Shown here: in pieces, positions 1 to 8,556 of the stretch
How positions within the stretch are numbered: the first letter of the stretch is position 1
How the letters are laid out: every line of letters begins with the position of its first letter
Origin: JAJFVC01 sp039698075
GTDB taxonomy: Bacteria > Planctomycetota > Planctomycetia > Pirellulales > Thermoguttaceae
NCBI GenBank assembly: GCA_039698075.1
Contig: JBDKTJ010000049.1
Location: forward strand, 1-26,999
Length of the DNA stretch: 26,999 nucleotides
Direction: 5' to 3'
Position numbers and translations under genes: made by a program
Notes under the pieces: model-generated
Database searches by the model: none
Told to the model about the DNA's origin: nothing
The model's input: the letters and a program-made list of their open reading frames with translations, nothing else

Positions 1-19
1 TTCAGCAGAGGAGACGACC

Positions 20-3000
20 GTGGAACAAAGACGCTTCGTCACCGTCGACGGCAATGAAGCGACGGCCAATATCGCACATCTTTGCAATGAAGTGATGGCG
101 ATCTATCCGATCACGCCCTCTTCGGGCTTGGGCGAACTGCCCGACGCGTGGGCTGCCGCCGGCCGCAAGAATATTTTCGGCACGGTGCCTCATGTGTGTG
201 AGATGCAAAGTGAGGCGGGCGCCGCCGGTGCGGTGCACGGTTCGTTGCAAGCCGGAGCCCTGACGACCACGTTCACGGCTTCGCAAGGCTTGTTGCTGAT
301 GATTCCCAACATGTTCAAGATCGCCGGCGAGTTGACCTCGACGGTGTTTCACGTGACGGCCCGGACCGTGGCGACCCATGCGTTGTCGATTTTCGGCGAC
401 CACGGCGACGTGATGGCGTGCCGCTCGACGGGCTGGGCGATGCTTTCGTCCGCGTCGGTGCAAGAGTCGCAAGACATGGCCCTGATCGCCCACAGCGCGA
501 CGTTGGAGGCCCGGGTGCCGTTCGTGCATTTTTATGATGGGTTCCGCATTTCGCACGAAGTCAACAAGATCGAGCAGTTGACCGAGGACGATTGCCGCGC
601 GATGATCGACATGGATCTGGTGGCGGCGCATCGCCAACGGGCGTTGTCGCCCGAGCGGCCGAAGCTGCGTGGCACGGCCCAAAACCCCGACGTGTTTTTC
701 CAGGCCCGGGAGGCGTGCAATCCGTTCTACGCCAAGTGCGCCGGCATCGTGCAGAAGCACATGGACAAGTTCGCCAAGCTGGTCGGACGCCAATATCACC
801 TGTTCGACTATGCCGGTTCGCCGGACGCGGATCGCGTGATCGTGATCATGGGCTCGGGCATCGGCGTGGTCGAAGAGACGGTCGAGAAGCTGATCGAGGA
901 AGGCCAGAAGGTCGGCGTGCTGAAGGTTCGGTTGTTCCGCCCGTGGGACTCGGCCGCACTGGTGGCGGCGTTGCCGAAGTCGGTCAAGCGGATCGCGGTG
1001 ATGGATCGGACGAAAGAGCCCGGCGCCGCCGGCGAGCCGATGTACCAGGACGTGATCACGTCGCTGGCCGAGGGCTGGACCGGCGCGATGCCGAAGGTGA
1101 TCGGCGGTCGTTACGGTCTGTCGTCGAAGGAGTTCACGCCCGCGATGGTGGCGGCGGTGTTCGACGAGTTGAAGAAGTCGGAGCCGCGGCGTCAGTTCAC
1201 CATCGGCATTGTGGACGACGTGAGCCGGTTGAGCCTCGACTACGATCCGAAGTTCACCACGGAGAAGGACGACGTCGTTCGGGCGATGTTCTTCGGACTG
1301 GGAAGCGACGGCACGGTGAGCGCCAATCGCAACTCGGTCAAGATCGTCGGCGAAAACACGCCGCTGCACGCTCAGGGCTATTTCGTGTACGACTCGCGCA
1401 AGGCGGGCTCGGTCACGGCGTCGCACGTGCGGTTCAGCCCCCGGCCGATCCGCGGTTCGTACCTGGTGCATCGGGCCAACTTCGTGGCGTGCCATCAGTT
1501 CCAATTTTTGGAGCGGATCGACATGCTGTCGATGGCCGACCCCGGCGCGACGTTCCTGTTGAACAGCGTCTACGGCCCCAACGAGGTTTGGGATCATCTG
1601 CCGGCCGAAGTGCAGAAGCAGATTATCGACAAGAAGCTGAAGTTCTACGTCGTGGACGCTTACGACGTGGCGCACAAGGCCGAGATGGGCGTGCGGATCA
1701 ACACGATCATGCAGACGTGCTTCTTCAAGCTGGCCAACGTGATTCCGGGCGACGAGGCGATCGTGGCGATCAAGGCGGCCATCAAGAAGACCTACGGCAA
1801 GAAGGGCGGCGAGAAGGTCGTCAATAAAAACTACGCGGCGGTGGACGGCGCGCTCGCCTCGCTGCATGAAGTGAAGTATCCGAACCAGGTCACGTCGAAG
1901 TTGCACATGGTTCCGGCGGTTCCGGCCAACGCCCCGGCGTTCGTGAAGGACGTGCTGGGCATGATGATCGCCAATCGCGGCGACGACATCACCGTCGGTG
2001 CGCTGCCGTGCGACGGCACGTTCCCGACCGGCACGACGCAATACGAAAAACGGAGCATCGCCCAGGACATTCCGATCTGGGATCCGAAGATTTGCATTCA
2101 ATGCGGCCAGTGCTCGCTGGTCTGCCCGCACGCGTCGATTCGCGTGAAGGCGTTCGATCCAGCGACGGCCAAGCAGGCTCCGGCCGGCTTCAAGTCGGCG
2201 GACTTCAAAGGCAAGGAGTTCCCCGGCTGGAAGTTCGTCGTCCAGGTGTATCCGGACGATTGCACCGGCTGCGGCCTATGCGTCGAGACTTGCCCGGCGA
2301 AGGACAAGGAAAAGGTGAAGCACAAGGCGATCGACATGGAGCCGAAGCTCGATCACTTGGACGTGGAGCGGGCCAATTTCGAGTACTTCCACAATCTGCC
2401 CGACGTGGATCGCTCGAAGGTCAAGGCCGACACGATCAAGGGTTCGCAGATGTTGCTGCCGTTGTTTGAGTTCTCGGGCGCGTGCGCCGGCTGCGGTGAG
2501 ACGCCCTACGTGAAGCTGATCACGCAGTTCTTCGGCGACCGGATGCTGATCGCCAACGCGACCGGCTGCTCGTCGATCTACGGCGGCAATCTGCCGTGCA
2601 CGCCGTACACGACGAATCGCGGCGGCCAAGGCCCGGCCTGGTCCAATTCGTTGTTCGAGGACTGCGCCGAGTTCGGCATGGGCTTCCGATTGGCGGTCGA
2701 CCAGCAAGTCGAATTCGCTCAGGACTTGCTCAAGCGGATTTCGTCGCAGTTGGGCGACGAGTTGGTCGGCGCTCTGCTTTCCAATAAGCAGGAGACCGAA
2801 GAAGAGCTGGCCTCGCAGCGGGCTCGCGTGGCGGACTTGAACAAACGGCTCACCGCGATCGGCACGCCCGAGGCGAAGAGCCTGCTGGCCTCGTCCGACT
2901 ACCTGATCCGCAAGAGCGTCTGGAGCTTCGGCGGCGACGGTTGGGCCTACGACATCGGGTTCGGCGGACTGGACCACGTGTTGGCCTCGGGCCGCGACAT

Positions 3001-3586
3001 CAACATTTTGGTGTTGGACACCGAGGTGTACTCGAACACGGGCGGCCAGGCGTCGAAGTCGACGTTCCGCGGGGCCGTGGCCAAGTTCGCCGCCGGCGGC
3101 AAGACCGGACGCAAGAAGGACCTGGGCATGATCGCCATGTCCTACGGCGACGTGTTTGTCGGCTCGATTTCGTTGGGCGCCAATCCGATGCACGCCATCC
3201 GGACCATTCGGGCGGCGGAGTCGTATCGCGGTCCTTCGATCGTGATCGCGTTCTCGCACTGCATCGGCTGGGGCATCGACATGCGGCAGGGCATGAACAT
3301 CCAGAAGGAAGCCGTGGCCTGCGGTTACTGGCCGCTCTACAGCTTCGATCCGCGCGACGAGGCGCACCCGTTCCAGTTGGCCAGCAAGAAGCCGGTCGGC
3401 GAGTTCAAAGATTTCGCCTTGAAGGAGGCCCGGTTCGCCATGTTGGCCCGGTCGAAGCCCGACGATTCGGCTCGGCTGTTGTCGCTGGGCCAGCGCGACA
3501 TCAACGCTCGGTATCAACTGTACGAGCAAATGGCCAACGTCAACCGCGCCGTGGCGAGCGAAACCGCCGCCGAAGGCAACGGCTGA
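20..3586 (+). CDS. nifJ: Pyruvate:ferredoxin (flavodoxin) oxidoreductase, NifJ type
   Basis: Catalyses CoA-dependent oxidative decarboxylation of pyruvate to acetyl-CoA and CO2, passing electrons to ferredoxin or flavodoxin in the cytoplasm. The 1188-residue chain has the length of single-chain homodimeric PFOR. The N-terminal pyruvate-binding domain carries YPITPSS near residue 30. Two 4Fe-4S ferredoxin motifs are visible: C692/C695/C698/C702 and C748/C751/C754/C758. The thiamine-diphosphate domain starts with the cluster motif ACAGCGE (C822, C825) and continues with GGDGWAYDIGFGG and the TEVYSNTGGQ segment. The GTG start is chosen because GAGGAG lies 6 nt upstream and the VTVDGNEA N-terminus is typical of the family. 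It stands alone, followed by a strong terminator. The family role suggests fermentative or low-oxygen pyruvate metabolism. Identification is very secure. Confidence 0.97.
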   Translation: MEQRRFVTVDGNEATANIAHLCNEVMAIYPITPSSGLGELPDAWAAAGRKNIFGTVPHVCEMQSEAGAAGAVHGSLQAGALTTTFTASQGLLLMIPNMFKIAGELTSTVFHVTARTVATHALSIFGDHGDVMACRSTGWAMLSSASVQESQDMALIAHSATLEARVPFVHFYDGFRISHEVNKIEQLTEDDCRAMIDMDLVAAHRQRALSPERPKLRGTAQNPDVFFQAREACNPFYAKCAGIVQKHMDKFAKLVGRQYHLFDYAGSPDADRVIVIMGSGIGVVEETVEKLIEEGQKVGVLKVRLFRPWDSAALVAALPKSVKRIAVMDRTKEPGAAGEPMYQDVITSLAEGWTGAMPKVIGGRYGLSSKEFTPAMVAAVFDELKKSEPRRQFTIGIVDDVSRLSLDYDPKFTTEKDDVVRAMFFGLGSDGTVSANRNSVKIVGENTPLHAQGYFVYDSRKAGSVTASHVRFSPRPIRGSYLVHRANFVACHQFQFLERIDMLSMADPGATFLLNSVYGPNEVWDHLPAEVQKQIIDKKLKFYVVDAYDVAHKAEMGVRINTIMQTCFFKLANVIPGDEAIVAIKAAIKKTYGKKGGEKVVNKNYAAVDGALASLHEVKYPNQVTSKLHMVPAVPANAPAFVKDVLGMMIANRGDDITVGALPCDGTFPTGTTQYEKRSIAQDIPIWDPKICIQCGQCSLVCPHASIRVKAFDPATAKQAPAGFKSADFKGKEFPGWKFVVQVYPDDCTGCGLCVETCPAKDKEKVKHKAIDMEPKLDHLDVERANFEYFHNLPDVDRSKVKADTIKGSQMLLPLFEFSGACAGCGETPYVKLITQFFGDRMLIANATGCSSIYGGNLPCTPYTTNRGGQGPAWSNSLFEDCAEFGMGFRLAVDQQVEFAQDLLKRISSQLGDELVGALLSNKQETEEELASQRARVADLNKRLTAIGTPEAKSLLASSDYLIRKSVWSFGGDGWAYDIGFGGLDHVLASGRDINILVLDTEVYSNTGGQASKSTFRGAVAKFAAGGKTGRKKDLGMIAMSYGDVFVGSISLGANPMHAIRTIRAAESYRGPSIVIAFSHCIGWGIDMRQGMNIQKEAVACGYWPLYSFDPRDEAHPFQLASKKPVGEFKDFALKEARFAMLARSKPDDSARLLSLGQRDINARYQLYEQMANVNRAVASETAAEGNG

Positions 3587-3613
3587 TCCGAAGGCTTGTG
3601 TTTTGAAACCGAC

Positions 3614-3655
3614 GGCCGCGAGGTGGGAAAAATGCCTGCCTCGCGGCCTTTTTTT
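3614..3655 (+). terminator. Rho-independent terminator of nifJ
   Basis: A perfect 10-bp stem (GGCCGCGAGG paired with CCTCGCGGCC) around a 15-nt loop is followed directly by seven T. It lies 27 nt after the nifJ stop, in the right orientation to end nifJ transcription and isolate it from the next gene. Confidence 0.92.
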
Positions 3656-3814
3656 GTGAAATGGATCAGCATCCGACGGACGGCGGATCCCAGCCGGCAG
3701 AATCGTTACATGCGGTCGATCCCCCCCGAAAAAATCGCCCGGAATCGCAACCTATGATTTTCATAGGGCGGTTGGACGAAATTGTTGAGTCATTTACACG
3801 AAAGGGTTGGAACG

Positions 3815-4405
3815 ATGGGCGCGGAACAATCTTGCTGCTGTGAAAAACTGAATCGGGAGTTCGGCCATCTCAGAGGCCAGTGGTGGTGGCTGTTCTTGTT
3901 TGGGGCGTTGCTGGCGGTGTGCGGCGCCGCCGCGGTGATCTTTCCCGCCCTGACCGTGCTGACCACCGTGACCTCGGTGTTGATTCTGGGCATCGTGTTG
4001 ATGATCGCCGGAATCGCTACGGTTGTCGCGTCGTTTTGGACCGGAAAATGGAGCGGCATGTTGGTGCAGCTTTTGGTCGGCATCCTCTACTTGGTCGTCG
4101 GATATCTGATTACCGAGGAGCCGCTGAAGGCGATGACCGTCATGACCTTGTTCGTGGCGGCGTTTTGCATCGTGGTCGGCGTGTTTCGGATCGTCGCGGC
4201 CTTGACCATCCAATTTCCCTGTTGGGGTTGGGCCTTGCTGAACGGTTTGATCACGTTCCTGCTGGGCATGATCATCTATCGACAGTTTCCGCAAAGCGGG
4301 CTGTGGGTGATCGGCCTGTTGGTGGGCCTTGAGATGCTGTTCCACGGATGGACCTGGATGGCCCTGTCGCTGGCCGTCAAGCAACTGCCGAAAGAAGCGG
4401 CCTGA
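3815..4405 (+). CDS. HdeD-like (DUF308) multi-pass membrane protein
   Basis: A 196-residue integral membrane protein with about six hydrophobic segments arranged as helix pairs (about residues 24-44, 47-68, 77-93, 100-125, 135-152, 158-180). This matches the HdeD/DUF308 family, whose founding E. coli member is linked to acid resistance; the molecular function is not established. The start is the ATG giving MGAEQSCC, because AAAGGG lies 8 nt upstream. An upstream in-frame TTG would add an unconvincing 11-residue extension. The N-terminus has an unusual run of three cysteines (residues 7-9) before the first membrane segment. The gene is monocistronic, between the nifJ terminator and its own terminator. 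Family assignment is from hydrophobicity pattern and length, so fairly but not fully certain. Confidence 0.8.
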   Translation: MGAEQSCCCEKLNREFGHLRGQWWWLFLFGALLAVCGAAAVIFPALTVLTTVTSVLILGIVLMIAGIATVVASFWTGKWSGMLVQLLVGILYLVVGYLITEEPLKAMTVMTLFVAAFCIVVGVFRIVAALTIQFPCWGWALLNGLITFLLGMIIYRQFPQSGLWVIGLLVGLEMLFHGWTWMALSLAVKQLPKEAA

Positions 4406-4436
4406 GATAAGAGCCGAGAAGTGAACCGCATGCCTC

Positions 4437-4467
4437 CCCTCTCCCAATGGGAGAGGGAACTTTTTTT
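4437..4467 (+). terminator. Rho-independent terminator of the HdeD-like gene
   Basis: A perfect 9-bp stem (CCCTCTCCC with GGGAGAGGG, loop AAT) is followed by AAC and seven T. It sits in the gap between two convergent genes and serves the plus-strand gene; on the minus strand there is no T tract after the stem. Confidence 0.88.
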
Positions 4468-4484
4468 CTTGCCGACGTCGCCCG

Positions 4485-6323
4485 TCAGACGCCGGAATAG
4501 GCTCGAAAATCGTCGGCGATGGATTTTAGTCGCTCGGCCTGCTGCCGCTTGGTTTCTTCCAACCGATCGGCGCCGCGCGGCGAATCGTAGGCGAACAGGT
4601 AAATCTTCACCTTCGGCTCCGTGCCCGACGGACGGATCGCCACGTAATTGCCGGGCGAATCGAGCCGCAAAATCACCATGTCGCCGCGCGGGGCGTCCAG
4701 CGGTTTTTCCGTCCAGCGGCCGTCGGCGCCCAGGTCGGACGTTTTTTGTTGGAGATAATCGCGCACCTGGACGACGCGCTGGCCGCCGAGTCGCTCGGGC
4801 GGGTTCGTGCGCAACTTGCTCATCAACGCCTGCATGTCGTCCATGCCTTTTTCACCGGGCATCTGGACGTTGACCTGTTCCTCAGTGAAGCAGCCGTGTT
4901 CGACCAGCAGTTCGTTCAATCGTTGGAAGAGCGTTTTGCCTTGGGCCTTCAGCCGGGCGGTCAATTCGGCCGTCAGCAACGAGGCGACCGCGGCGTCTTT
5001 GTCGCGGGCGTGGTCGCCGGCCAGGAAACCGTAGGACTCTTCGGCGCCGAACACAAAATGTTTCGGCCCTCGGGCGTCGATCTCCGCGCCGATCCACTTG
5101 AAACCGACGTGCAGATTGCCGGCCGTCGCCGCGCCGTAGCGATCGGCGATCCGGCGGATCAGCTCGGTCGTGACCAGCGTTTTGACGACGTAATGTTGCG
5201 GGGTCAACGTCCCGGCGGCGTGACGCATGCCGAGCAGAAAATCGGCCAGAAGCGAGCCGAGCTGGTTGCCGGTCAGCGTGACCCAGGGCGCGTCGGACGC
5301 CGTCGATTTCCGCACGGCGCAACCGAGCCGGTCGCAGTCGGGATCGGTGGCCAGGATCAGCTCGGCGCCGGACTGCTTGGCCCGGTCGATCATCGCGTCG
5401 AACACCGCGGGATTTTCGGGGTTGGCGACGTGTTTCGGCACGTTCGGGAAATCGCCGTCGGGCGCGGCGTGCGGCTTGAAAATTTCGACGTCCTGGAAGC
5501 CCGCTTCGACCAGCGTCGGAAACGCGGCGGTTGTGCCGACCCCGTGCAGCGGAGAATACAAAATTTTGAGATTGCGAGGGCCGGGAACGCTTTGGGCCAA
5601 CACGGCTTTGAGAAACGCCGCGTCGACCTCCTCCTGACAGTAGACGATCCGTCCGGCGGCCATCGCCTCGGCGAACGGGGTGCGTCGGATCCATGTGACC
5701 GACTGCATCGCCGCGATCGAGTCATGGTCGTGAGGCGGCACGTATTGGCCGCCGCTGGGCCCATACACTTTTACGGCGTTGTCGGACGGCGGATTGTGGC
5801 TGGCCGTGACCATGATGCCGCAATCCGCGTGTTGGTGGCGCACGGCGAACGAAAGCTGCGGCGTGCTGCGGTAGCCGTCGTGAAAATAAACCTTGAAACC
5901 GGCCGCGGCCATGATCTCGGCGCACAGCTCGGCGAAATGCCGCGAACGGTGGCGCGTGTCGTAGGCGATGACGCACGACAGCACGCGATGCGAGTCCTTT
6001 TTACGCTCGTCGGCCGTTTGTTGTCGGACATAGTCGGCCAGCCCTTGGGCGCTCTCGCCGATCGTCCGATCGTTGATGGCGTTGCAGCCGATCGGATACA
6101 TGCGTCCGCGGCGTCCGCCGGTGCCGAAAGGGATGGTGGTCCAGAAGGCTTCTTCAAGGGCCTGCCACTGTCCGGACTCCAGGTGTTCGGCCACTTGCGG
6201 GGCGTAGTCGGCCAAGTAGGGCTCGGTCAGCCAGATGCGAATGTTGGCCGCGGCGTGCGACGACAGTTTGTTTGCCGCCGTGGCGGCGTCCAACAGGGCC
6301 AATGTATTTTGGAGTGTGTTCAT
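4485..6323 (-). CDS. Phosphohexomutase (phosphoglucomutase/phosphomannomutase, alpha-D-phosphohexomutase superfamily)
   Basis: Interconverts hexose 1- and 6-phosphates through a phosphoserine intermediate, feeding glycogen, nucleotide-sugar and envelope polysaccharide synthesis in the cytoplasm. The 612-residue protein has all four superfamily signatures: the phosphoserine loop TASHNPPSDN (S175), the metal-binding loop DPDCDR (D327, D329, D331), the sugar-specificity loop GAEESYGF (E428, E429, S430) and the phosphate-binding loop RPSGTEPK near residue 567. Length and the ASHNPPSDN variant fit the longer PgcA/PGM2-like branch rather than the roughly 450-residue GlmM or ManB types. Whether glucose, mannose or a pentose is the main substrate cannot be read from sequence. 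The ATG at the given start has no clear ribosome-binding site. It is divergent from the PIN/TRAM gene. Confidence 0.93.
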   Translation of the reverse strand: MNTLQNTLALLDAATAANKLSSHAAANIRIWLTEPYLADYAPQVAEHLESGQWQALEEAFWTTIPFGTGGRRGRMYPIGCNAINDRTIGESAQGLADYVRQQTADERKKDSHRVLSCVIAYDTRHRSRHFAELCAEIMAAAGFKVYFHDGYRSTPQLSFAVRHQHADCGIMVTASHNPPSDNAVKVYGPSGGQYVPPHDHDSIAAMQSVTWIRRTPFAEAMAAGRIVYCQEEVDAAFLKAVLAQSVPGPRNLKILYSPLHGVGTTAAFPTLVEAGFQDVEIFKPHAAPDGDFPNVPKHVANPENPAVFDAMIDRAKQSGAELILATDPDCDRLGCAVRKSTASDAPWVTLTGNQLGSLLADFLLGMRHAAGTLTPQHYVVKTLVTTELIRRIADRYGAATAGNLHVGFKWIGAEIDARGPKHFVFGAEESYGFLAGDHARDKDAAVASLLTAELTARLKAQGKTLFQRLNELLVEHGCFTEEQVNVQMPGEKGMDDMQALMSKLRTNPPERLGGQRVVQVRDYLQQKTSDLGADGRWTEKPLDAPRGDMVILRLDSPGNYVAIRPSGTEPKVKIYLFAYDSPRGADRLEETKRQQAERLKSIADDFRAYSGV

Positions 6324-6484
6324 GTCCGTTATTCTGCCGAAAATTGCGGAAAGAAAAAAGAGAGGTCGGGGGGCAAGGTGGATCGGGGAAATGGGAGTAG
6401 GCGGATTTTGTTGGATGCGGAAGATTTTTTTCTGGGGGGCGTTACCGTTTCCGCAAGCCTCCTATTCCGACTTTGTAAGGGCCA

Positions 6485-6496
6485 CCCCCCCCCCCC
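6485..6496. repeat. Homopolymeric C12 tract
   Basis: Twelve consecutive C residues in the spacer between the divergent phosphohexomutase and PIN/TRAM genes, about 35 nt upstream of the TATAAT box at 6531. Such tracts are prone to slipped-strand length change and, by position, could alter promoter spacing. Confidence 0.9.
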
Positions 6497-6530
6497 GACA
6501 ACTGGTGTGTTTCGTCCAGATTGTATCAAC

Positions 6531-6536
6531 TATAAT
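6531..6536 (+). promoter_or_regulatory. Candidate -10 box for the PIN/TRAM gene
   Basis: A perfect TATAAT stands in an AT-rich stretch, giving a leader of about 65 nt before the PIN/TRAM start codon. No convincing -35 element is present at 16-18 nt (TGTTTC or similar), so an activator or an alternative sigma factor would be needed, or the match is by chance. Confidence 0.45.
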
Positions 6537-6608
6537 GCCTCTTTCCAATCGTTCGCCATTTCCGAATGATGGGACGCAGCCGCCTCATCTTGGTGTAGAG
6601 TTACTATT

Positions 6609-7619
6609 ATGGCACTTATAATTCTGCGATGCGTTTTTGTCTTGGTGGCCGCCGGGCTGAGCGTTTCGTTCATCAATGCCGGGATCGTTCCGGAAGGGTC
6701 GCCGTGGATGGTTTGGGCCATTCTCGGCGGGCTGATTTTCCTCGCCCTGGGAGTGATCGGCGTCGACGTTGCGTTTCGCAACAAGCGGCTCGACGCCATC
6801 ACGGCCGTTTATTTCGGCATGATCGTCGGGCTGTTCATGACCTACGTGCTCGGGTTGGCCATGACGCCGCTGGAATCGCAGATCGGCGAGAAACTGCGCG
6901 ACCCCGTCCAGTTGGTGATGGCGGTCATCCTGTGTTACGTCTGCATCAGTCTGTTGATGCAAACGCGCAACGACTTCCGATTCATCATTCCTTACGTTGA
7001 GTTTGCCAAAGAGGTGAAGGGGTTGAAGCCGTGCATCCTCGACACCAGCGCGGTGATCGACGGCCGAATCGCCGACGTGATCGAGACCGGCGTGTTCGAC
7101 GGCCAGGTCATCATGCCGAAGTTCGTGATCGCCGAGTTGCAGGGCATCGCCGACAGCGCCGATCGGCTGCGTCGCGGTCGCGGTCGTCGCGGCCTCGATA
7201 TTTTGAATCGTTTGCGGACCAATCCCAGCATCGAGTTGGTGATCCACGATCGGGAACTGCCCGATTTCGCCGGTCAGCCGGTCGACTTGAAACTGGTCGC
7301 GCTGGCCAAACATCTGCAAGGCAAGCTGGTGACGAACGACTACAACCTGAACAAAGTGGCGAAGTTGCAGGGCGTCGCCGTCATCAATTTGAACGATCTG
7401 GCCAACGCGCTGAAGCCCGTTTTTATGCCCGGCGAACACATCGAGGTCCGCGTGGTCAAAGCCGGCGAAGAGCCCGGCCAAGGCGTCGGATATCTCGAAG
7501 ACGGGACGATGGTCGTCATCGAGGGCGGCCGCGACCACATCAATCAGCCCGTCTCGGTGGCCGTCACCAGCGTGCTGCAAACCAGCGCCGGTCGCATGGT
7601 CTTCGGAAAACTTGCGTGA
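6609..7619 (+). CDS. Membrane-anchored PIN and TRAM domain protein (YacL-like)
   Basis: A 336-residue protein of the YacL type: four N-terminal membrane helices (about residues 3-24, 33-55, 68-89, 98-117), a PIN nuclease-like domain (about 140-255) and a C-terminal TRAM RNA-binding domain (about 270-330). PIN acidic residues are visible in ILDTSAVIDGR (D145), in IAELQGIAD and in VTNDYNLNKVA. This points to a membrane-tethered RNA-binding and possibly RNA-cleaving protein; the cellular substrate is unknown. The MALIILRC start is the first hydrophobic methionine and its upstream GAG is a weak ribosome-binding site. It is convergent with the receiver-like gene, with only 43 nt between them and no clear terminator. 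Architecture is secure, function is not. Confidence 0.9.
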   Translation: MALIILRCVFVLVAAGLSVSFINAGIVPEGSPWMVWAILGGLIFLALGVIGVDVAFRNKRLDAITAVYFGMIVGLFMTYVLGLAMTPLESQIGEKLRDPVQLVMAVILCYVCISLLMQTRNDFRFIIPYVEFAKEVKGLKPCILDTSAVIDGRIADVIETGVFDGQVIMPKFVIAELQGIADSADRLRRGRGRRGLDILNRLRTNPSIELVIHDRELPDFAGQPVDLKLVALAKHLQGKLVTNDYNLNKVAKLQGVAVINLNDLANALKPVFMPGEHIEVRVVKAGEEPGQGVGYLEDGTMVVIEGGRDHINQPVSVAVTSVLQTSAGRMVFGKLA

Positions 7620-7662
7620 AGCGGCGAAGCGTAAAGATTAGGTCGAATCTGCGCGCGGCCGA

Positions 7663-8556
7663 TCAAGTTCCGACCGCTTCCTGCGCTAAAATTTTTCGCT
7701 CCGTCTCGAACAAGTCTTCGAGCACGAACGGCTTCGACACGATCGCGGTCGCTCCGGCCTGCATGGCTCGGCGACGATCTTCCGCGCGAGGAAACGTCAT
7801 CAGCGCAACGACCGGCGACGGCCGCACCGACTCGACCAGACGCCTCAGTTCCGCGCACGACGCATCGCCGAACCGATCGGCGTCAAAAATCGCGGCCCTT
7901 ACGCCATCGGTATAGGTTGACGCCGGTTCGCGCCGCCATAGGGTCGCGTAACCTCGGCTTCGACACATCGTCGAAAGCCACTCGGCCATCTCCGGCGAAC
8001 GCGAGTGAATCAACACCAGCCCGCCAGACTTTTTAGAATCCGTCGGCGTCGTTGCCAGCCCGCCAGACTTTTTAGAATCCGTCGGCGTCGTTGCAGGATC
8101 GGCGTCGGCCAGCAGCCGTTCCTCTTCGGTGGCCGTCGGCGGAAGCGACCAGGCGCAAGACTTCCCGGAAGCCATCCGTTGCAGTTGTCGACCGGCTCGA
8201 GATGCCCATTGATGTCCGTAGACGCGCACCGCGCCGGGCCAGGGCGATCCGGTGCGCATCTCGCCTTCACACCAACTGCCCAACAGTCCGACGACGCGAG
8301 CCAGCGGGGCCAACCGTCGCAGTCGGGCGATCGCGGCATGGGAAATTTGATCGGGAAACGCTTGGGCCGCGACAATCAGGTCGGGCGCGAGTTGGTCGCG
8401 CTGCAGGACGGCCACGGCGTCGGCCGCCGTCGGGCACACTTCGACGGGCCCCCACAACTCCAACGCGGCTCGGGCCCCCGCGAACTCCGATCGGTCCACG
8501 TCGCCGATCAAGAGAGTAGAGAGATTCGATGGTTCCCTGGTCCACGATTCGTTCAT
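7663..8556 (-). CDS. Protein with two degenerate response-regulator receiver domains
   Basis: A 297-residue cytoplasmic protein with two CheY-like halves and no output domain. The N-terminal half (about residues 14-125) has the hydrophobic strand pattern and DLIVAAQ in place of the usual phospho-acceptor strand. The C-terminal half (about 175-292) keeps FDAD (possible acceptor aspartate), ALMTF (threonine) and IVSKPF (the conserved lysine-proline), but lacks the paired acidic residues usually present at the end of strand 1 (it reads HSRS). The halves are joined by a linker holding two identical 13-residue repeats. Its ATG overlaps the stop of the upstream ptsN-like gene by ATGA, so the two are translationally coupled. 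It may receive or titrate phosphate, or act purely as a binding partner; this is inference. Confidence 0.75.
   Translation of the reverse strand: MNESWTREPSNLSTLLIGDVDRSEFAGARAALELWGPVEVCPTAADAVAVLQRDQLAPDLIVAAQAFPDQISHAAIARLRRLAPLARVVGLLGSWCEGEMRTGSPWPGAVRVYGHQWASRAGRQLQRMASGKSCAWSLPPTATEEERLLADADPATTPTDSKKSGGLATTPTDSKKSGGLVLIHSRSPEMAEWLSTMCRSRGYATLWRREPASTYTDGVRAAIFDADRFGDASCAELRRLVESVRPSPVVALMTFPRAEDRRRAMQAGATAIVSKPFVLEDLFETERKILAQEAVGT
8016..8093. repeat. Perfect tandem duplication, 2 x 39 bp, inside the two-receiver gene
   Basis: Two identical 39-nt units (8016-8054 and 8055-8093) lie head to tail with no mismatch. In the coding frame each adds 13 residues (ATTPTDSKKSGGL), so the reading frame is preserved. 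They fall in the linker between the two receiver-like domains. Perfect identity implies a recent duplication or ongoing copy-number change. Confidence 0.97.

Noticed and set aside
2..2131. Long minus-strand open frame of 709 codons opposite nifJ, and another at 2276-3529
   Set aside because: They are arginine/histidine-rich, without recognisable motifs, and lie antisense to a certain gene; long antisense frames are expected in GC-rich coding DNA.
3661..3843. 60-codon plus-strand frame before the HdeD-like gene
   Set aside because: No ribosome-binding site or motif, and it overlaps the start of the real gene in another frame.
4746..6569. 607-codon plus-strand frame opposite the phosphohexomutase
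   Set aside because: Shadow of a secure gene; composition is biased and no domain is recognisable.
8016..8093. CRISPR-like reading of the tandem 39-bp repeat
   Set aside because: Only two copies with no spacer between them, and inside an open reading frame.
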